DNA of 64,000 nt, from the NCBI GenBank assembly GCA_000701625.1, contig JNJK01000027.1, forward strand, positions 1 through 64,000. The letters are read 5' to 3'. This document shows, one piece after another, positions 41,641 through 49,656 of the stretch. Position numbers and translations under genes: made by a program. How positions within the stretch are numbered: position 1 is the first letter of the stretch; every line of letters starts with the position of its first letter. The DNA comes from Lachnospiraceae bacterium MC2017. GTDB taxonomy: Bacteria > Bacillota > Clostridia > Lachnospirales > Lachnospiraceae. A model generated the notes under the pieces. It was given only the letters and a program-made list of their open reading frames with translations. It did not search any database and was not told where the DNA came from.

Positions 41641-42822
41641 TCATAGCACATTTTTTATTCTGCTAAGAGCATCTTCCAGAACACTTCTGGGACATGCCAC
41701 ATTGATCCTTTGGAAACCTTCACCGGATTTTCCGAAAATCTTTCCACTATCAAGCCAAAGTTTAGCCTTATTAATTATCAGATCCTCTATGCCCTCTGTA
41801 TCAAGCCCCGTTCCATTGAAATCAAGCCAGATAAGATATGTTGCATCCGGCTTTCTCATCTTCACTTCAGGCAGTTCTTCATTTACATATTTATTTGCAA
41901 ACTCGATATTTTTTTGTACATAGTCCAGCATAGCACTGTACCACTCATCACCATGTTCGTACGCAGCCTGTGCGGCTGCAATGCCAAAAATATTTGGTTC
42001 ATCAAAACCTGCTATGCCAACCTGTTCTCTGAATTTACGACGTAGTGTCCTATCAGGTATAAAGATATTTGACTGCTGTAATCCTGCGATATTAAATGTC
42101 TTACTTGGTGCTGTTGCAGTAATCGTAAAATCTCTAAATGAGGGATCAAGTTCCTGGAATACGCTATGCTCTCCATTCCATATAAAGTCAAAATGAATCT
42201 CATCACTAAATACTGTAACATTGTGTGCTTTACATATATTTCCAAGTTTTAACAACTCTTCCCTTGTCCAGACGCGCCCCACAGGATTATGTGGATTGCA
42301 CAGGATAAAAAGCTTTACTCTGTTCTCTATGATCTTTCTTTCAAAATCGTCATAATCTATATCATAACTTCCATCTTCATTATGAACGAGATCTGAACTG
42401 ACCGGTTTTCTGCCGTTTTGAAGAATGATGTTATAAAACGGATAATAAACCGGCTGCTGAATTATCACTGCATCTCCCGGTTCAGATGCAGCTCTGACTG
42501 CTGCTGATATTGCAAAACAAACTCCGGGGGTGATCACATGCCATTCAGGTTTTACATCAAAATCATGATGTCTCTTCATCCACCCGCTCACAGCCTCAAA
42601 AAAGCCATCTCCGCGCTGCACATTGGTATAACCATAGATATTGTGTCTGGCAATTTCTGTGATAGCATCTTGAATATATGAAGATGTCCTGAAATCCATA
42701 TCCGCAACCCAAAGCGGAAGCACATCTTCCGGCAGACCGCGCCTCACTGCAAAATCATATTTTAAGCACTTTGTATTTTTTCTATCTACTACTTCATCAA
42801 AATTCAGATTTCTTTCAGGCAT
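41641..42822 (-). CDS. PatB/MalY-type cystathionine beta-lyase (aminotransferase fold)
   Basis: The 393-residue PLP enzyme starts NFDEVVDRKNTKCLKYD, the typical opening of PatB/MalY proteins, and shows LPLWVADMDF, FILCNPHNPVGRVW, SDEIHFDFIW and the PLP-lysine motif ATAPSKTFNIAGLQ. PatB enzymes cleave cystathionine or cysteine-type C-S bonds to yield homocysteine, pyruvate and ammonia. It lies 9 bp downstream of the cystathionine synthase/lyase gene, so the two likely form a transsulfuration operon for methionine synthesis. Confidence 0.9.
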   Translation of the reverse strand: MPERNLNFDEVVDRKNTKCLKYDFAVRRGLPEDVLPLWVADMDFRTSSYIQDAITEIARHNIYGYTNVQRGDGFFEAVSGWMKRHHDFDVKPEWHVITPGVCFAISAAVRAASEPGDAVIIQQPVYYPFYNIILQNGRKPVSSDLVHNEDGSYDIDYDDFERKIIENRVKLFILCNPHNPVGRVWTREELLKLGNICKAHNVTVFSDEIHFDFIWNGEHSVFQELDPSFRDFTITATAPSKTFNIAGLQQSNIFIPDRTLRRKFREQVGIAGFDEPNIFGIAAAQAAYEHGDEWYSAMLDYVQKNIEFANKYVNEELPEVKMRKPDATYLIWLDFNGTGLDTEGIEDLIINKAKLWLDSGKIFGKSGEGFQRINVACPRSVLEDALSRIKNVL

Positions 42823-42831
42823 AATATCTCC

Positions 42832-43935
42832 TTACACCACACTTCCAAAAGCCTGTTCCAGATCCGCTATTATGTCATCAGGATTTTCTATTCCGACAGA
42901 TAGTCTCAAAAGCTTATCGGTAATACCAAGCTTTTCCTTTTGCTCAGCAGGCACGTCAGGATGAGTCTGGCAATAAGGATATGTAAGCAGGCTTTCTGTT
43001 CCTCCAAGGCTTTCTGCAAAAGTGATTAGTTTTATATTCTTAAGTATCTCTACTGCATGTTCTGCAGATTTCACTGCAAATGATATCATACCACTTCCTG
43101 CATAATAAACCTTTTCTACATCTTTTCTCGTGAGTAACCAATTCCTGATCACTTCTGCATTACTCTTATGTCTTTCCATTCTAAGTGCCAGAGTTTTTAA
43201 GCCTCTAAGGCAGAGCCAGCTCTCAAATGGTCCAAGTGTTGCGCCTGTTGTTTTTGAAAGAAGCCTGAATCTTTCTGCCAGTTCTTCATTTGCACTGCTT
43301 AAGAATCCACACACCGTATCATTATGTCCACAAAGATATTTTGTTCCTGATTGAATTACTATATCTGCGCCTTCCAATATAGGATTCTGAAAATATGGCG
43401 TCATAAAAGTATTATCAACAATAACAAGCGCACCCACTGAATGAGCAATTTCCGCAACAGCTTTTATATCCGTCACGTGCATCATGGGATTTGTAGGAGT
43501 TTCAAAATAGATTGCCTTTGTATTTGGCTTTATTGCAGTTCTTAAGGCATCGAGATCGGAAGTTTCCACGTAATCCGTTTCATATCCGTTTTTCGTGCTT
43601 ATCTGAGAAATGAGACGGACAACACCGCCATAAAGATCTTCTCCAAGAATGATATGATCTCCAGACTTAAAGAATTCAAAAGCTGTTGCTATCGCAGCCA
43701 TTCCGGATGCAAAAGCTATTGAATCATATGCATGTTCAAGTGAGCTTATCGTTTCCTCAAGATAAGCTCTTGTCGGATTTGATTCTCTGGAATAATCAAA
43801 TCCATTCGGGTTGTGTCCGGGTGTCAGATGCGAGAAAGACGCAGTCTGATAAATTGGAAAACTGATAGCATTATTTCCATCTACCGTTTTATGTCCTTTC
43901 CCGTGTATACATCGTGTATCAACTGCATATCCCAT
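42832..43935 (-). CDS. Cystathionine gamma-synthase/lyase family PLP enzyme
   Basis: The 367-residue protein shows the family's DTRCIHG opening, YSRESNPTRAYLEETISSLE, the substrate loop ETPTNPMMHVTD, the cofactor-binding DNTFMTPYF and the PLP-lysine SGTKYLCGHNDTVCGF. It could be cystathionine gamma-synthase (joining cysteine to acylhomoserine) or a gamma-lyase. Pairing with a PatB-type beta-lyase favours the synthase: the two steps together convert cysteine to homocysteine. The ATG at 43935 follows AAGGAG by 8 nt; a longer start by 3 codons lacks one. No SAM riboswitch is evident upstream. Confidence 0.85.
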   Translation of the reverse strand: MGYAVDTRCIHGKGHKTVDGNNAISFPIYQTASFSHLTPGHNPNGFDYSRESNPTRAYLEETISSLEHAYDSIAFASGMAAIATAFEFFKSGDHIILGEDLYGGVVRLISQISTKNGYETDYVETSDLDALRTAIKPNTKAIYFETPTNPMMHVTDIKAVAEIAHSVGALVIVDNTFMTPYFQNPILEGADIVIQSGTKYLCGHNDTVCGFLSSANEELAERFRLLSKTTGATLGPFESWLCLRGLKTLALRMERHKSNAEVIRNWLLTRKDVEKVYYAGSGMISFAVKSAEHAVEILKNIKLITFAESLGGTESLLTYPYCQTHPDVPAEQKEKLGITDKLLRLSVGIENPDDIIADLEQAFGSVV

Positions 43936-43980
43936 ATATCTCACTCCTTATTTCAAATGCCTTTTCTCTGACAATTTCTC

Positions 43981-44010
43981 GTTACTGTTCACTCGCTTGC
44001 AGCTCGCTCC
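43981..44010. repeat. Short dispersed repeat, copy 2
   Basis: GTTACTGTTCACTCGCTTGC followed by AGCTCGC; see 26524-26553. The remainder of the 43936-44242 gap holds a possible promoter and nothing else I can assign. Confidence 0.6.
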
Positions 44011-44039
44011 AATAACAACTTTTATCTTTTGCTCATGTC

Positions 44040-44069
44040 ATCATAGTAATATATGCAAAGCGATTTGAA
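44040..44069 (-). promoter_or_regulatory. Possible promoter of the transsulfuration pair
   Basis: On the minus strand TTCAAA, an 18-nt spacer and TATGAT lie about 105 bp before the start of the synthase gene. Confidence 0.35.
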
Positions 44070-44242
44070 AATTCGGGTGATTCTATCATCAGTGATAACT
44101 TTTATTTAAAATGGAAAACACCTGCCCCGGAGCGCTTTCCTCTCAGAACAGATGCCTACCTTGGCTATATGCAGTTGTTCCCAACTTATTTGCTTATTAT
44201 ATCGTCATGTATGCAAAATACTTTAGTGTTTTTGATCCTTTA

Positions 44243-45973
44243 CTACAAGATAAAAACTCGTTCATAGCTTTCGCAGATTTCTTTCCACAGATACTCATCC
44301 TCTATCCTGCGCTTTGCTTTGATTCCGAATTTCTCGATTTCATTTTCATCGAGTTTCTCCACGTACTCAATAAGATCATGCAAGCTCTTATCACTTTTAT
44401 TCCAATAAAGTGCCGCATCTGCTCCGACTTCTGTATTAAAGCTAACATCATTTAAGAGATTCAGCTTTGTACTGCTGAGTGCCTCCAGGAGACTCGGATT
44501 TGTACCACCAACCTCATGACCGTGTATATATGCAAAAGCGTTCTCTCTTATTTTTTTCAAAAGTTCTTCGTTATATACCGTTCCGGTAAACCGGATACGC
44601 TTATCACTTTCAAATCCAAGTTTCTTCTGCAATTCTTCAAGGAACTTACTATTTTCCGTAGTGATGATCGCAAGCTTTCGGTTCGTGTTGCTCTTCATAA
44701 ATTCCCTGATCACTGTTTCAAAGTTGTTTTCCGGTACAAAACGTCCTACAACCAGATAGTACTCACCCGGCTTCATCCTGTTGTATCTCAGCCACCGCTT
44801 GAAATCATTGTCATCATCTTTCAACACCGATGCCCTTATATCACTTCCATATGGGATAAAGGTAGTTTTCGGTTTATAATCCGCATACATCTCATGCATG
44901 TACTTTTCTATGTTTTTGCTGTCACAGATAAGAAGATCCGCATGCTTTACCATTAAACGTTCCGATAATTTCCAATATTTCTTTATGAAACGGTTCCACT
45001 TAGCTCTCTTCCACTCATGTCCATCGGGATTCACATAGAGTTTTCCGCCCAGTTTATGTATTCTATTTTTATAGAATGCGATCATCGGTCCGATCCTGCA
45101 TGCCATTATGAAAAACACAGGATTTTTTATCTCCGGATGTCTTCTGCAGTAACGGATGCTATATTCAAGCGCAGAGCAGTCATAGATTATGGCCTTTGCT
45201 GCTCCTATGTCCGGTACAGGTATATCAAAACAAACCGAATTATTGTACTCAAATCTGATGGCGTCATGGCTTATCCTTGCCACATGATACATGAGCTTAG
45301 AGTCTATCTTGCTCTTTGTGAGATTATCCATAAAGCTCTCAAAGCCGCCGTAGTTCGCAGGGATTCCCTTACATCCTATGGCAAACACATGGCGATAATT
45401 TTCGAAATCTTCTCTGCCCACTGCATCTTCTTCACCTGTGTCTGTTTCTCTAAGCTCCGGCAGCTCATCTCCATACAGCTCCCGAACCACATGCTCATCT
45501 ATGGTAAATGCCGACTGAACTTTTTCCCCATCGGCTTCCCTGCCGCTCATATCATGCCGTGATACATTCTCACAACTACGTCTAAGTATAGACCTCGCTG
45601 CCAGATCCAGCACGAAACTTATTGTAAATGCGTATGCTACAAACCTTCTGGAAAAGCTCATTCCCCGTTGTGTAAAGAATGCAAAGAGGATGATGATCAT
45701 GAGAAGTATCCCATGATTTCTCGTAACATAGATTATCTGCTCCGGGATATTTCGTCCGAGTTTATACCATCCCACTCCTCTGACCGCAAATATGATCAGC
45801 AGATAAAGGATTAAATATAAAAACAGTATGCCTATATTTTGACTATAGTTATAGTCAAAAAAAACACGCCTTGCTTCACCTCCATACCTGATAAGGAGAC
45901 TGCATATAAATGCAATCGCAAAGACCGCGAGATCCGCGAGGATCACTGCATTCTCGCAATACTTCTTACGCAT
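44243..45973 (-). CDS. Membrane-anchored glycosyltransferase (TM domain + DUF1972/GT1 fusion)
   Basis: The 576-residue protein has four or five N-terminal TM helices (about 10-130: ILADLAVFAIAFICSLLIRY, IGILFLYLILYLLIIFAVRG and others) like the anchor of polyprenyl-phosphate sugar transferases, then a linker. A rhamnosyltransferase-like DUF1972 domain (from about 195, FAIGCKGIPANYGGFESFMD) and a glycosyltransferase group 1 half (VVGRFVPENNFETVI, then GTNPSLLEALSS) follow. It would add a sugar, possibly rhamnose, during cell-surface polysaccharide assembly at the inner face of the membrane. The usual anchor carries the phosphosugar-transferase domain instead, so this fusion is odd. It is a single gene, with GGAGGAATT before the ATG. 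Confidence 0.8.
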   Translation of the reverse strand: MRKKYCENAVILADLAVFAIAFICSLLIRYGGEARRVFFDYNYSQNIGILFLYLILYLLIIFAVRGVGWYKLGRNIPEQIIYVTRNHGILLMIIILFAFFTQRGMSFSRRFVAYAFTISFVLDLAARSILRRSCENVSRHDMSGREADGEKVQSAFTIDEHVVRELYGDELPELRETDTGEEDAVGREDFENYRHVFAIGCKGIPANYGGFESFMDNLTKSKIDSKLMYHVARISHDAIRFEYNNSVCFDIPVPDIGAAKAIIYDCSALEYSIRYCRRHPEIKNPVFFIMACRIGPMIAFYKNRIHKLGGKLYVNPDGHEWKRAKWNRFIKKYWKLSERLMVKHADLLICDSKNIEKYMHEMYADYKPKTTFIPYGSDIRASVLKDDDNDFKRWLRYNRMKPGEYYLVVGRFVPENNFETVIREFMKSNTNRKLAIITTENSKFLEELQKKLGFESDKRIRFTGTVYNEELLKKIRENAFAYIHGHEVGGTNPSLLEALSSTKLNLLNDVSFNTEVGADAALYWNKSDKSLHDLIEYVEKLDENEIEKFGIKAKRRIEDEYLWKEICESYERVFIL

Positions 45974-46074
45974 GGTACTTTAATTCCTCCTCTGGTTTCC
46001 ACTTTTTCGTCAGTCATGAACCCATTAATGTTTTTATAACCGCGTAACATTTATAATAACACTTTATATATGAT

Positions 46075-46110
46075 GATGACAGGGGCAAAAAGACTTTTGA
46101 CCCTGTCATC
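46075..46110 (-). terminator. Hairpin after the DUF1846 gene (GGGGCAAAA type)
   Basis: GATGACAGGG and CCCTGTCATC pair as 10-bp arms, with GGGCAAAA/CTTTTGACC forming an inner extension. The inner half matches the hairpin at 20736-20766. It has no T-run. Confidence 0.6.
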
Positions 46111-46117
46111 AATAAAA

Positions 46118-47617
46118 TTAGTTATGATATAACTTATTTCCCTCGTATCTGGGTTCGCAGGTAAGATTTATTCCCAGCTGCTTAAACACTCTCACATCAA
46201 CAGATGAAAGTATTACAGAAGAATGAGCCTCAAGTCCTGCAAGCTTAGGAAGACATGCATAAGCTTTCTTAGCTGCTTCGTTGCTGATAGCTTCCATCGA
46301 AAGTGCGATCAGAAGCTCATTTAAGTGCAGGAGCGGATTATGGTCTCCAAGATAATTAACCTTGAGATTCATAATAGGTGTCAGCACCTCAGGAGAAATC
46401 AGCTTTACATCATTCTCGATACCTGCAAAATACTTCAGAGCATTCAGAATAAGTGCAGAAGATGCTCCGAGCATGGAAGAAGTCTTTCCTGTAAGAACTG
46501 TGCCATCCGGCATTTCCATAGCCGCTGCCGGACTTCCGGTCTGTTCATCTCTCACATTTGCCGCTGCAACAACCGGTCTGTCAGCTACAGAGATACCTGC
46601 CTTGTCCATAAGAAGTTCCAGCTTATTAACCGGCATATCTCCTGCTTCGCCGCGTCTCCTCTGGCAAAGAGCCTCATAATAACGGCGGATGATCTCCTGA
46701 TTAGCAGCCTTGCAGCAAGCATCATCATCAATAATGGCAAAACCAGCCATATTAACGCCCATATCTGTAGGAGACTGATAAGGAGAAGTACCCTGGATCT
46801 TCTCAAACATAGCCTTAAGAACAGGGAAAACCTCTACATCTCTGTTATAGTTAACAGCTTTCTCATTATAAGCCTCCAAATGGAACGGATCGATCATATT
46901 AACGTCATTAAGATCCGCTGTAGCAGCCTCATAAGCAAGATTTACAGGATGATTAAGAGGGATGCTCCAGATAGGGAATGTCTCGAACTTCGCATATCCG
47001 GCCTTTATGCCGCGCTTTGCCTCATGATAAAGCTGTGAAAGGCATGTAGCCATCTTTCCGCTTCCGGGTCCGGGAGCCGTAACGACTACCAACGGACGGG
47101 TCGTTTCGATATAGTCATTTTTTCCAAATCCCTCGTCACTAACAATAAAAGGAATATTAGAAGGATAACCCTGAATAATATAATGACGGAACACCTTCAG
47201 TCCCAATGCCTTAAGTTTTTTCTCATAAGCAACTGCAGCCGGCTGATCCGCAAACTGGGTAAGAACAACGCTGCCAACAAACAGGCCGTTATTTGTAAAC
47301 GCATCAATAAGACGAAGGAGATCCATATCATAAGTTATTCCAATATCCCCTCTAACCTTATTTTTCTCTATGTCTCCTGCCTTAATAGCTATCACGATCT
47401 CTGTCTTGTCTGCGAGATGCTTCAGCATCGTGATCTTAGAATCGGGCTTGAAACCCGGAAGTACACGTGATGCATGAAAATCATCAAAAAGCTTTCCACC
47501 AAACTCAAGATATAGTTTTCCGCCAAACTGGTCGATCCTCTCACGGATCTTCTTTGACTGAAGCTCTGTATATTTCTCATTGCTGAAACCCTTACGGATA
47601 TTTCCTGTATCTGTCAT
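46118..47617 (-). CDS. DUF1846 domain protein
   Basis: The 499-residue protein is full-length for DUF1846 (about 495): GFSNEKYTELQSKKIRERID at the start, GGKLYLEFGGKLFDDFHASR, then VVVTAPGPGSGKMATCLSQL, a P-loop-like motif. Members are widespread in anaerobic Firmicutes and related to nucleotide-dependent enzymes, but the reaction is not established as far as I know. The ATG at 47617 follows GAAGGA; the longer frame starts within an unlikely basic stretch. It lies 155 bp downstream of mtnA on the same strand, so it may be co-transcribed. Confidence 0.85.
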   Translation of the reverse strand: MTDTGNIRKGFSNEKYTELQSKKIRERIDQFGGKLYLEFGGKLFDDFHASRVLPGFKPDSKITMLKHLADKTEIVIAIKAGDIEKNKVRGDIGITYDMDLLRLIDAFTNNGLFVGSVVLTQFADQPAAVAYEKKLKALGLKVFRHYIIQGYPSNIPFIVSDEGFGKNDYIETTRPLVVVTAPGPGSGKMATCLSQLYHEAKRGIKAGYAKFETFPIWSIPLNHPVNLAYEAATADLNDVNMIDPFHLEAYNEKAVNYNRDVEVFPVLKAMFEKIQGTSPYQSPTDMGVNMAGFAIIDDDACCKAANQEIIRRYYEALCQRRRGEAGDMPVNKLELLMDKAGISVADRPVVAAANVRDEQTGSPAAAMEMPDGTVLTGKTSSMLGASSALILNALKYFAGIENDVKLISPEVLTPIMNLKVNYLGDHNPLLHLNELLIALSMEAISNEAAKKAYACLPKLAGLEAHSSVILSSVDVRVFKQLGINLTCEPRYEGNKLYHN

Positions 47618-47772
47618 TCCCAAAATTCCTTCCTCGATAATCATCAGTATTATTGGTCTTCGTTTTTTACGACGACTTATAATAACATAATATGCCTCTG
47701 AAATCATCCATTGGTATGAACAAAATAAAGAGCAACACGTACATCATTTAAGCCGAATGACTACCGATGAGA

Positions 47773-48873
47773 TTATTCGATACCAAATTCCTCAAAAGCC
47801 TTGTCAAATGGAGCTTTCGCTATACCCTTTTCGGTAATGATACCGGTGATGAGCTCATGCTCTGCAAAGTCAAATGCAGGATTAAAAGCATCTATTCCTT
47901 CCGGTGCCATTCTTTCCTTGTACCACATAGTGGTAACTTCCTCAGGATCTCTCATCTCGATCGGAATGTCATTTCCGGTAGCTGTCTTCAGATCGATAGT
48001 TGAAGAAGGTGCACAGATATAGAACGGGATTCCATAATGCTTTGCGAGGATCGCAAGTCCGGACGTTCCGATCTTATTTGCAGAGTCACCATTTTTTGCA
48101 ACTCTGTCGCATCCTACAAATATAATGTCTATCTTGCCCTGCTTCATAAGCATCGAAGCCATGTTGTCACACTGGAGTGTGGTCTTTATGCCTGCATTAT
48201 GAAGCTCAAATGCTGTAAGACGCGCGCCCTGAAGGAGAGGTCTGGTCTCATCGCAGTAAACGTGCATGTCGGTGCCCTTCCAACCATGCTCAAGCGCGGT
48301 ATACATAGGAGCTGTCGCAGTTCCATACTTTGCTGTGGCGATCGTTCCTGCATTACAGTGTGTGAGGATACCGATCTCCTTGCCGTCTTTCTTAAGTTCT
48401 TTCAGGAGTCCGAAACCGAGCTCACCGATATTACGGCTTATTGCCACATCCTCGTCACGGATCTTTTGAGCTTCCTCAAAAAGAAATTCCTTGATCTTGC
48501 TTACAGACTCACCCTTTAATTCCTTCACCTTGTCATCCATTCTGTTCAATGCCCAGAAAAGATTTACTGCAGTCGGTCGGGAAGATGCAAGATAGTCCTT
48601 TAACTCCTTAAATTCTTTATAAAATTCGTCATAATCATCTGTTGCAAATTTATTTGCAAGCACCGCGATACCGTATGCTGCGCTTACACCAATAGCCGGA
48701 GCCCCTCTGACCTTGAGCTTCTTTATTGCGTCCCATACTTCTTCCTTTGTATGAAGATTAATTCTCTTAATTGTCCCAGGCAGAAGCGTCTGATCGAGAA
48801 TATCAATACTTTCTCTGTTCTCTGAAAGCTTTACGGTTATGACTCTCTCAAAAAATTCATCTATGTTTGACAT
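47773..48873 (-). CDS. mtnA: S-methyl-5-thioribose-1-phosphate isomerase
   Basis: The 366-residue protein belongs to the MtnA/eIF2B-like family: LDQTLLPGTI, KKLKVRGAPAIGVSAAYG, the catalytic-Cys motif THCNAGTIAT and the catalytic-Asp motif VGCDRVAKNGDSANKIGT. It converts methylthioribose-1-phosphate to methylthioribulose-1-phosphate in methionine salvage. No other mtn genes are in the window, so this may serve a partial or 'DHAP shunt'-type salvage, or act on a related ribose-1-phosphate. GGAGGTAAACA precedes the ATG. Confidence 0.9.
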   Translation of the reverse strand: MSNIDEFFERVITVKLSENRESIDILDQTLLPGTIKRINLHTKEEVWDAIKKLKVRGAPAIGVSAAYGIAVLANKFATDDYDEFYKEFKELKDYLASSRPTAVNLFWALNRMDDKVKELKGESVSKIKEFLFEEAQKIRDEDVAISRNIGELGFGLLKELKKDGKEIGILTHCNAGTIATAKYGTATAPMYTALEHGWKGTDMHVYCDETRPLLQGARLTAFELHNAGIKTTLQCDNMASMLMKQGKIDIIFVGCDRVAKNGDSANKIGTSGLAILAKHYGIPFYICAPSSTIDLKTATGNDIPIEMRDPEEVTTMWYKERMAPEGIDAFNPAFDFAEHELITGIITEKGIAKAPFDKAFEEFGIE

Positions 48874-48988
48874 TGTTTACCTCCTTGATCTAAACCATTA
48901 TACAACACAAATCTAATTCTTTCTTTCCATGATGAAGGTATATTTTCTTATAATAAACACTACTCAAAAAGAAAATCGAAAATTGCTA

Positions 48989-49017
48989 TTACACAAAAAA
49001 ATTATTTCTGCTATAAT
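48989..49017 (+). promoter_or_regulatory. Sigma-A promoter of the DUF2798 gene
   Basis: TTACAC, a 17-nt spacer and a perfect TATAAT lie about 115 bp before the GTG start. Confidence 0.65.
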
Positions 49018-49023
49018 CACTAG

Positions 49024-49133
49024 CTGTTGAAAAAAGAAGATATGAAGCCGGTCTCATTGGAAACGCACACTTAAGAAAGTGATAACGAACAACACGCTGA
49101 AGTCTTCCCCGTTTAATGAAAGGAGAACCTCAC
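49024..49133 (+). promoter_or_regulatory. Long 5' leader, possible cis-regulatory RNA
   Basis: The predicted transcript has a ~110-nt leader, long for a small membrane-protein gene. It contains a CACTT-AAGA-AAGTG-like hairpin around 49068-49082 and pyrimidine-rich TCTTCCCC upstream of the AAAGGAG ribosome-binding site, with which it can partly pair. It matches no riboswitch class I can name with confidence. Confidence 0.35.
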
Positions 49134-49610
49134 GTGTTACCACAGAATAAGTTTCAGGATGTTATTTTTACTCTCTTCATGGCATTTGTCATGGTTTATG
49201 CAATGATCTGCTACAATATTTCATTGAATGTCGGTGGAATGCAAAATTTTGTATTCCTCGGAGCATTTAAGGAAATGCTGATCATGTGGCCGATAGCTGT
49301 CGTATTAGAACTTTTGTTTGTAGGTAAACTCGCTCAGATACTTGCATTCAGATTTGTAACTCCCGGCAAAGATCCTGCGATAATGCTCATTCTTTCAATC
49401 TCCGCAATGTCTGTATGCCTCATGTGCCCACTTATGAGTCTCGCAGCTACTCTGTTATTTAAGAATGCCGGCAGTGAATTTGTCGCAGTCTGGTTTCAGA
49501 CAACTGCAATGAACTTCCCCATGGCACTCTGCTGGCAGATCTTCTTCGCCGGTCCGCTTGTAAGAAATGTATTTGGCTTTTTTGTAAAAGCTCTTTCAAA
49601 AAATAAATAA
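49134..49610 (+). CDS. DUF2798 membrane protein
   Basis: The 158-residue protein consists of four TM helices: VIFTLFMAFVMVYAMICYN, MLIMWPIAVVLELLFVG, IMLILSISAMSVCLMCPLMS and FPMALCWQIFFAGPLVRNVF. The last, with its WQ-GPL pattern, is characteristic of tandem DUF2798 units. The function is unknown; a transporter-like or small-molecule stress role is sometimes proposed. A GTG start is chosen because it lies 7-8 nt after AAAGGAG; the ATG 18 bp upstream overlaps that site. It is monocistronic and ends at a shared terminator. Confidence 0.8.
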   Translation: MLPQNKFQDVIFTLFMAFVMVYAMICYNISLNVGGMQNFVFLGAFKEMLIMWPIAVVLELLFVGKLAQILAFRFVTPGKDPAIMLILSISAMSVCLMCPLMSLAATLLFKNAGSEFVAVWFQTTAMNFPMALCWQIFFAGPLVRNVFGFFVKALSKNK

Positions 49611-49616
49611 ATGTCA

Positions 49617-49649
49617 AAAGCCGGACAGTTTTGAATCCTGTCCGGCTTT
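49617..49649. terminator. Bidirectional terminator
   Basis: AAAGCCGGACAG pairs perfectly with CTGTCCGGCTTT. A-rich and T-rich flanks let it stop both the DUF2798 gene and the convergent GH32 gene. Confidence 0.9.
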
Positions 49650-49656
49650 ACATATT

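Noticed and set aside
43936-44242. SAM (S-box) riboswitch or T-box upstream of the cystathionine synthase gene
   Set aside because: The conserved core sequences and a terminator/antiterminator pair are not present.
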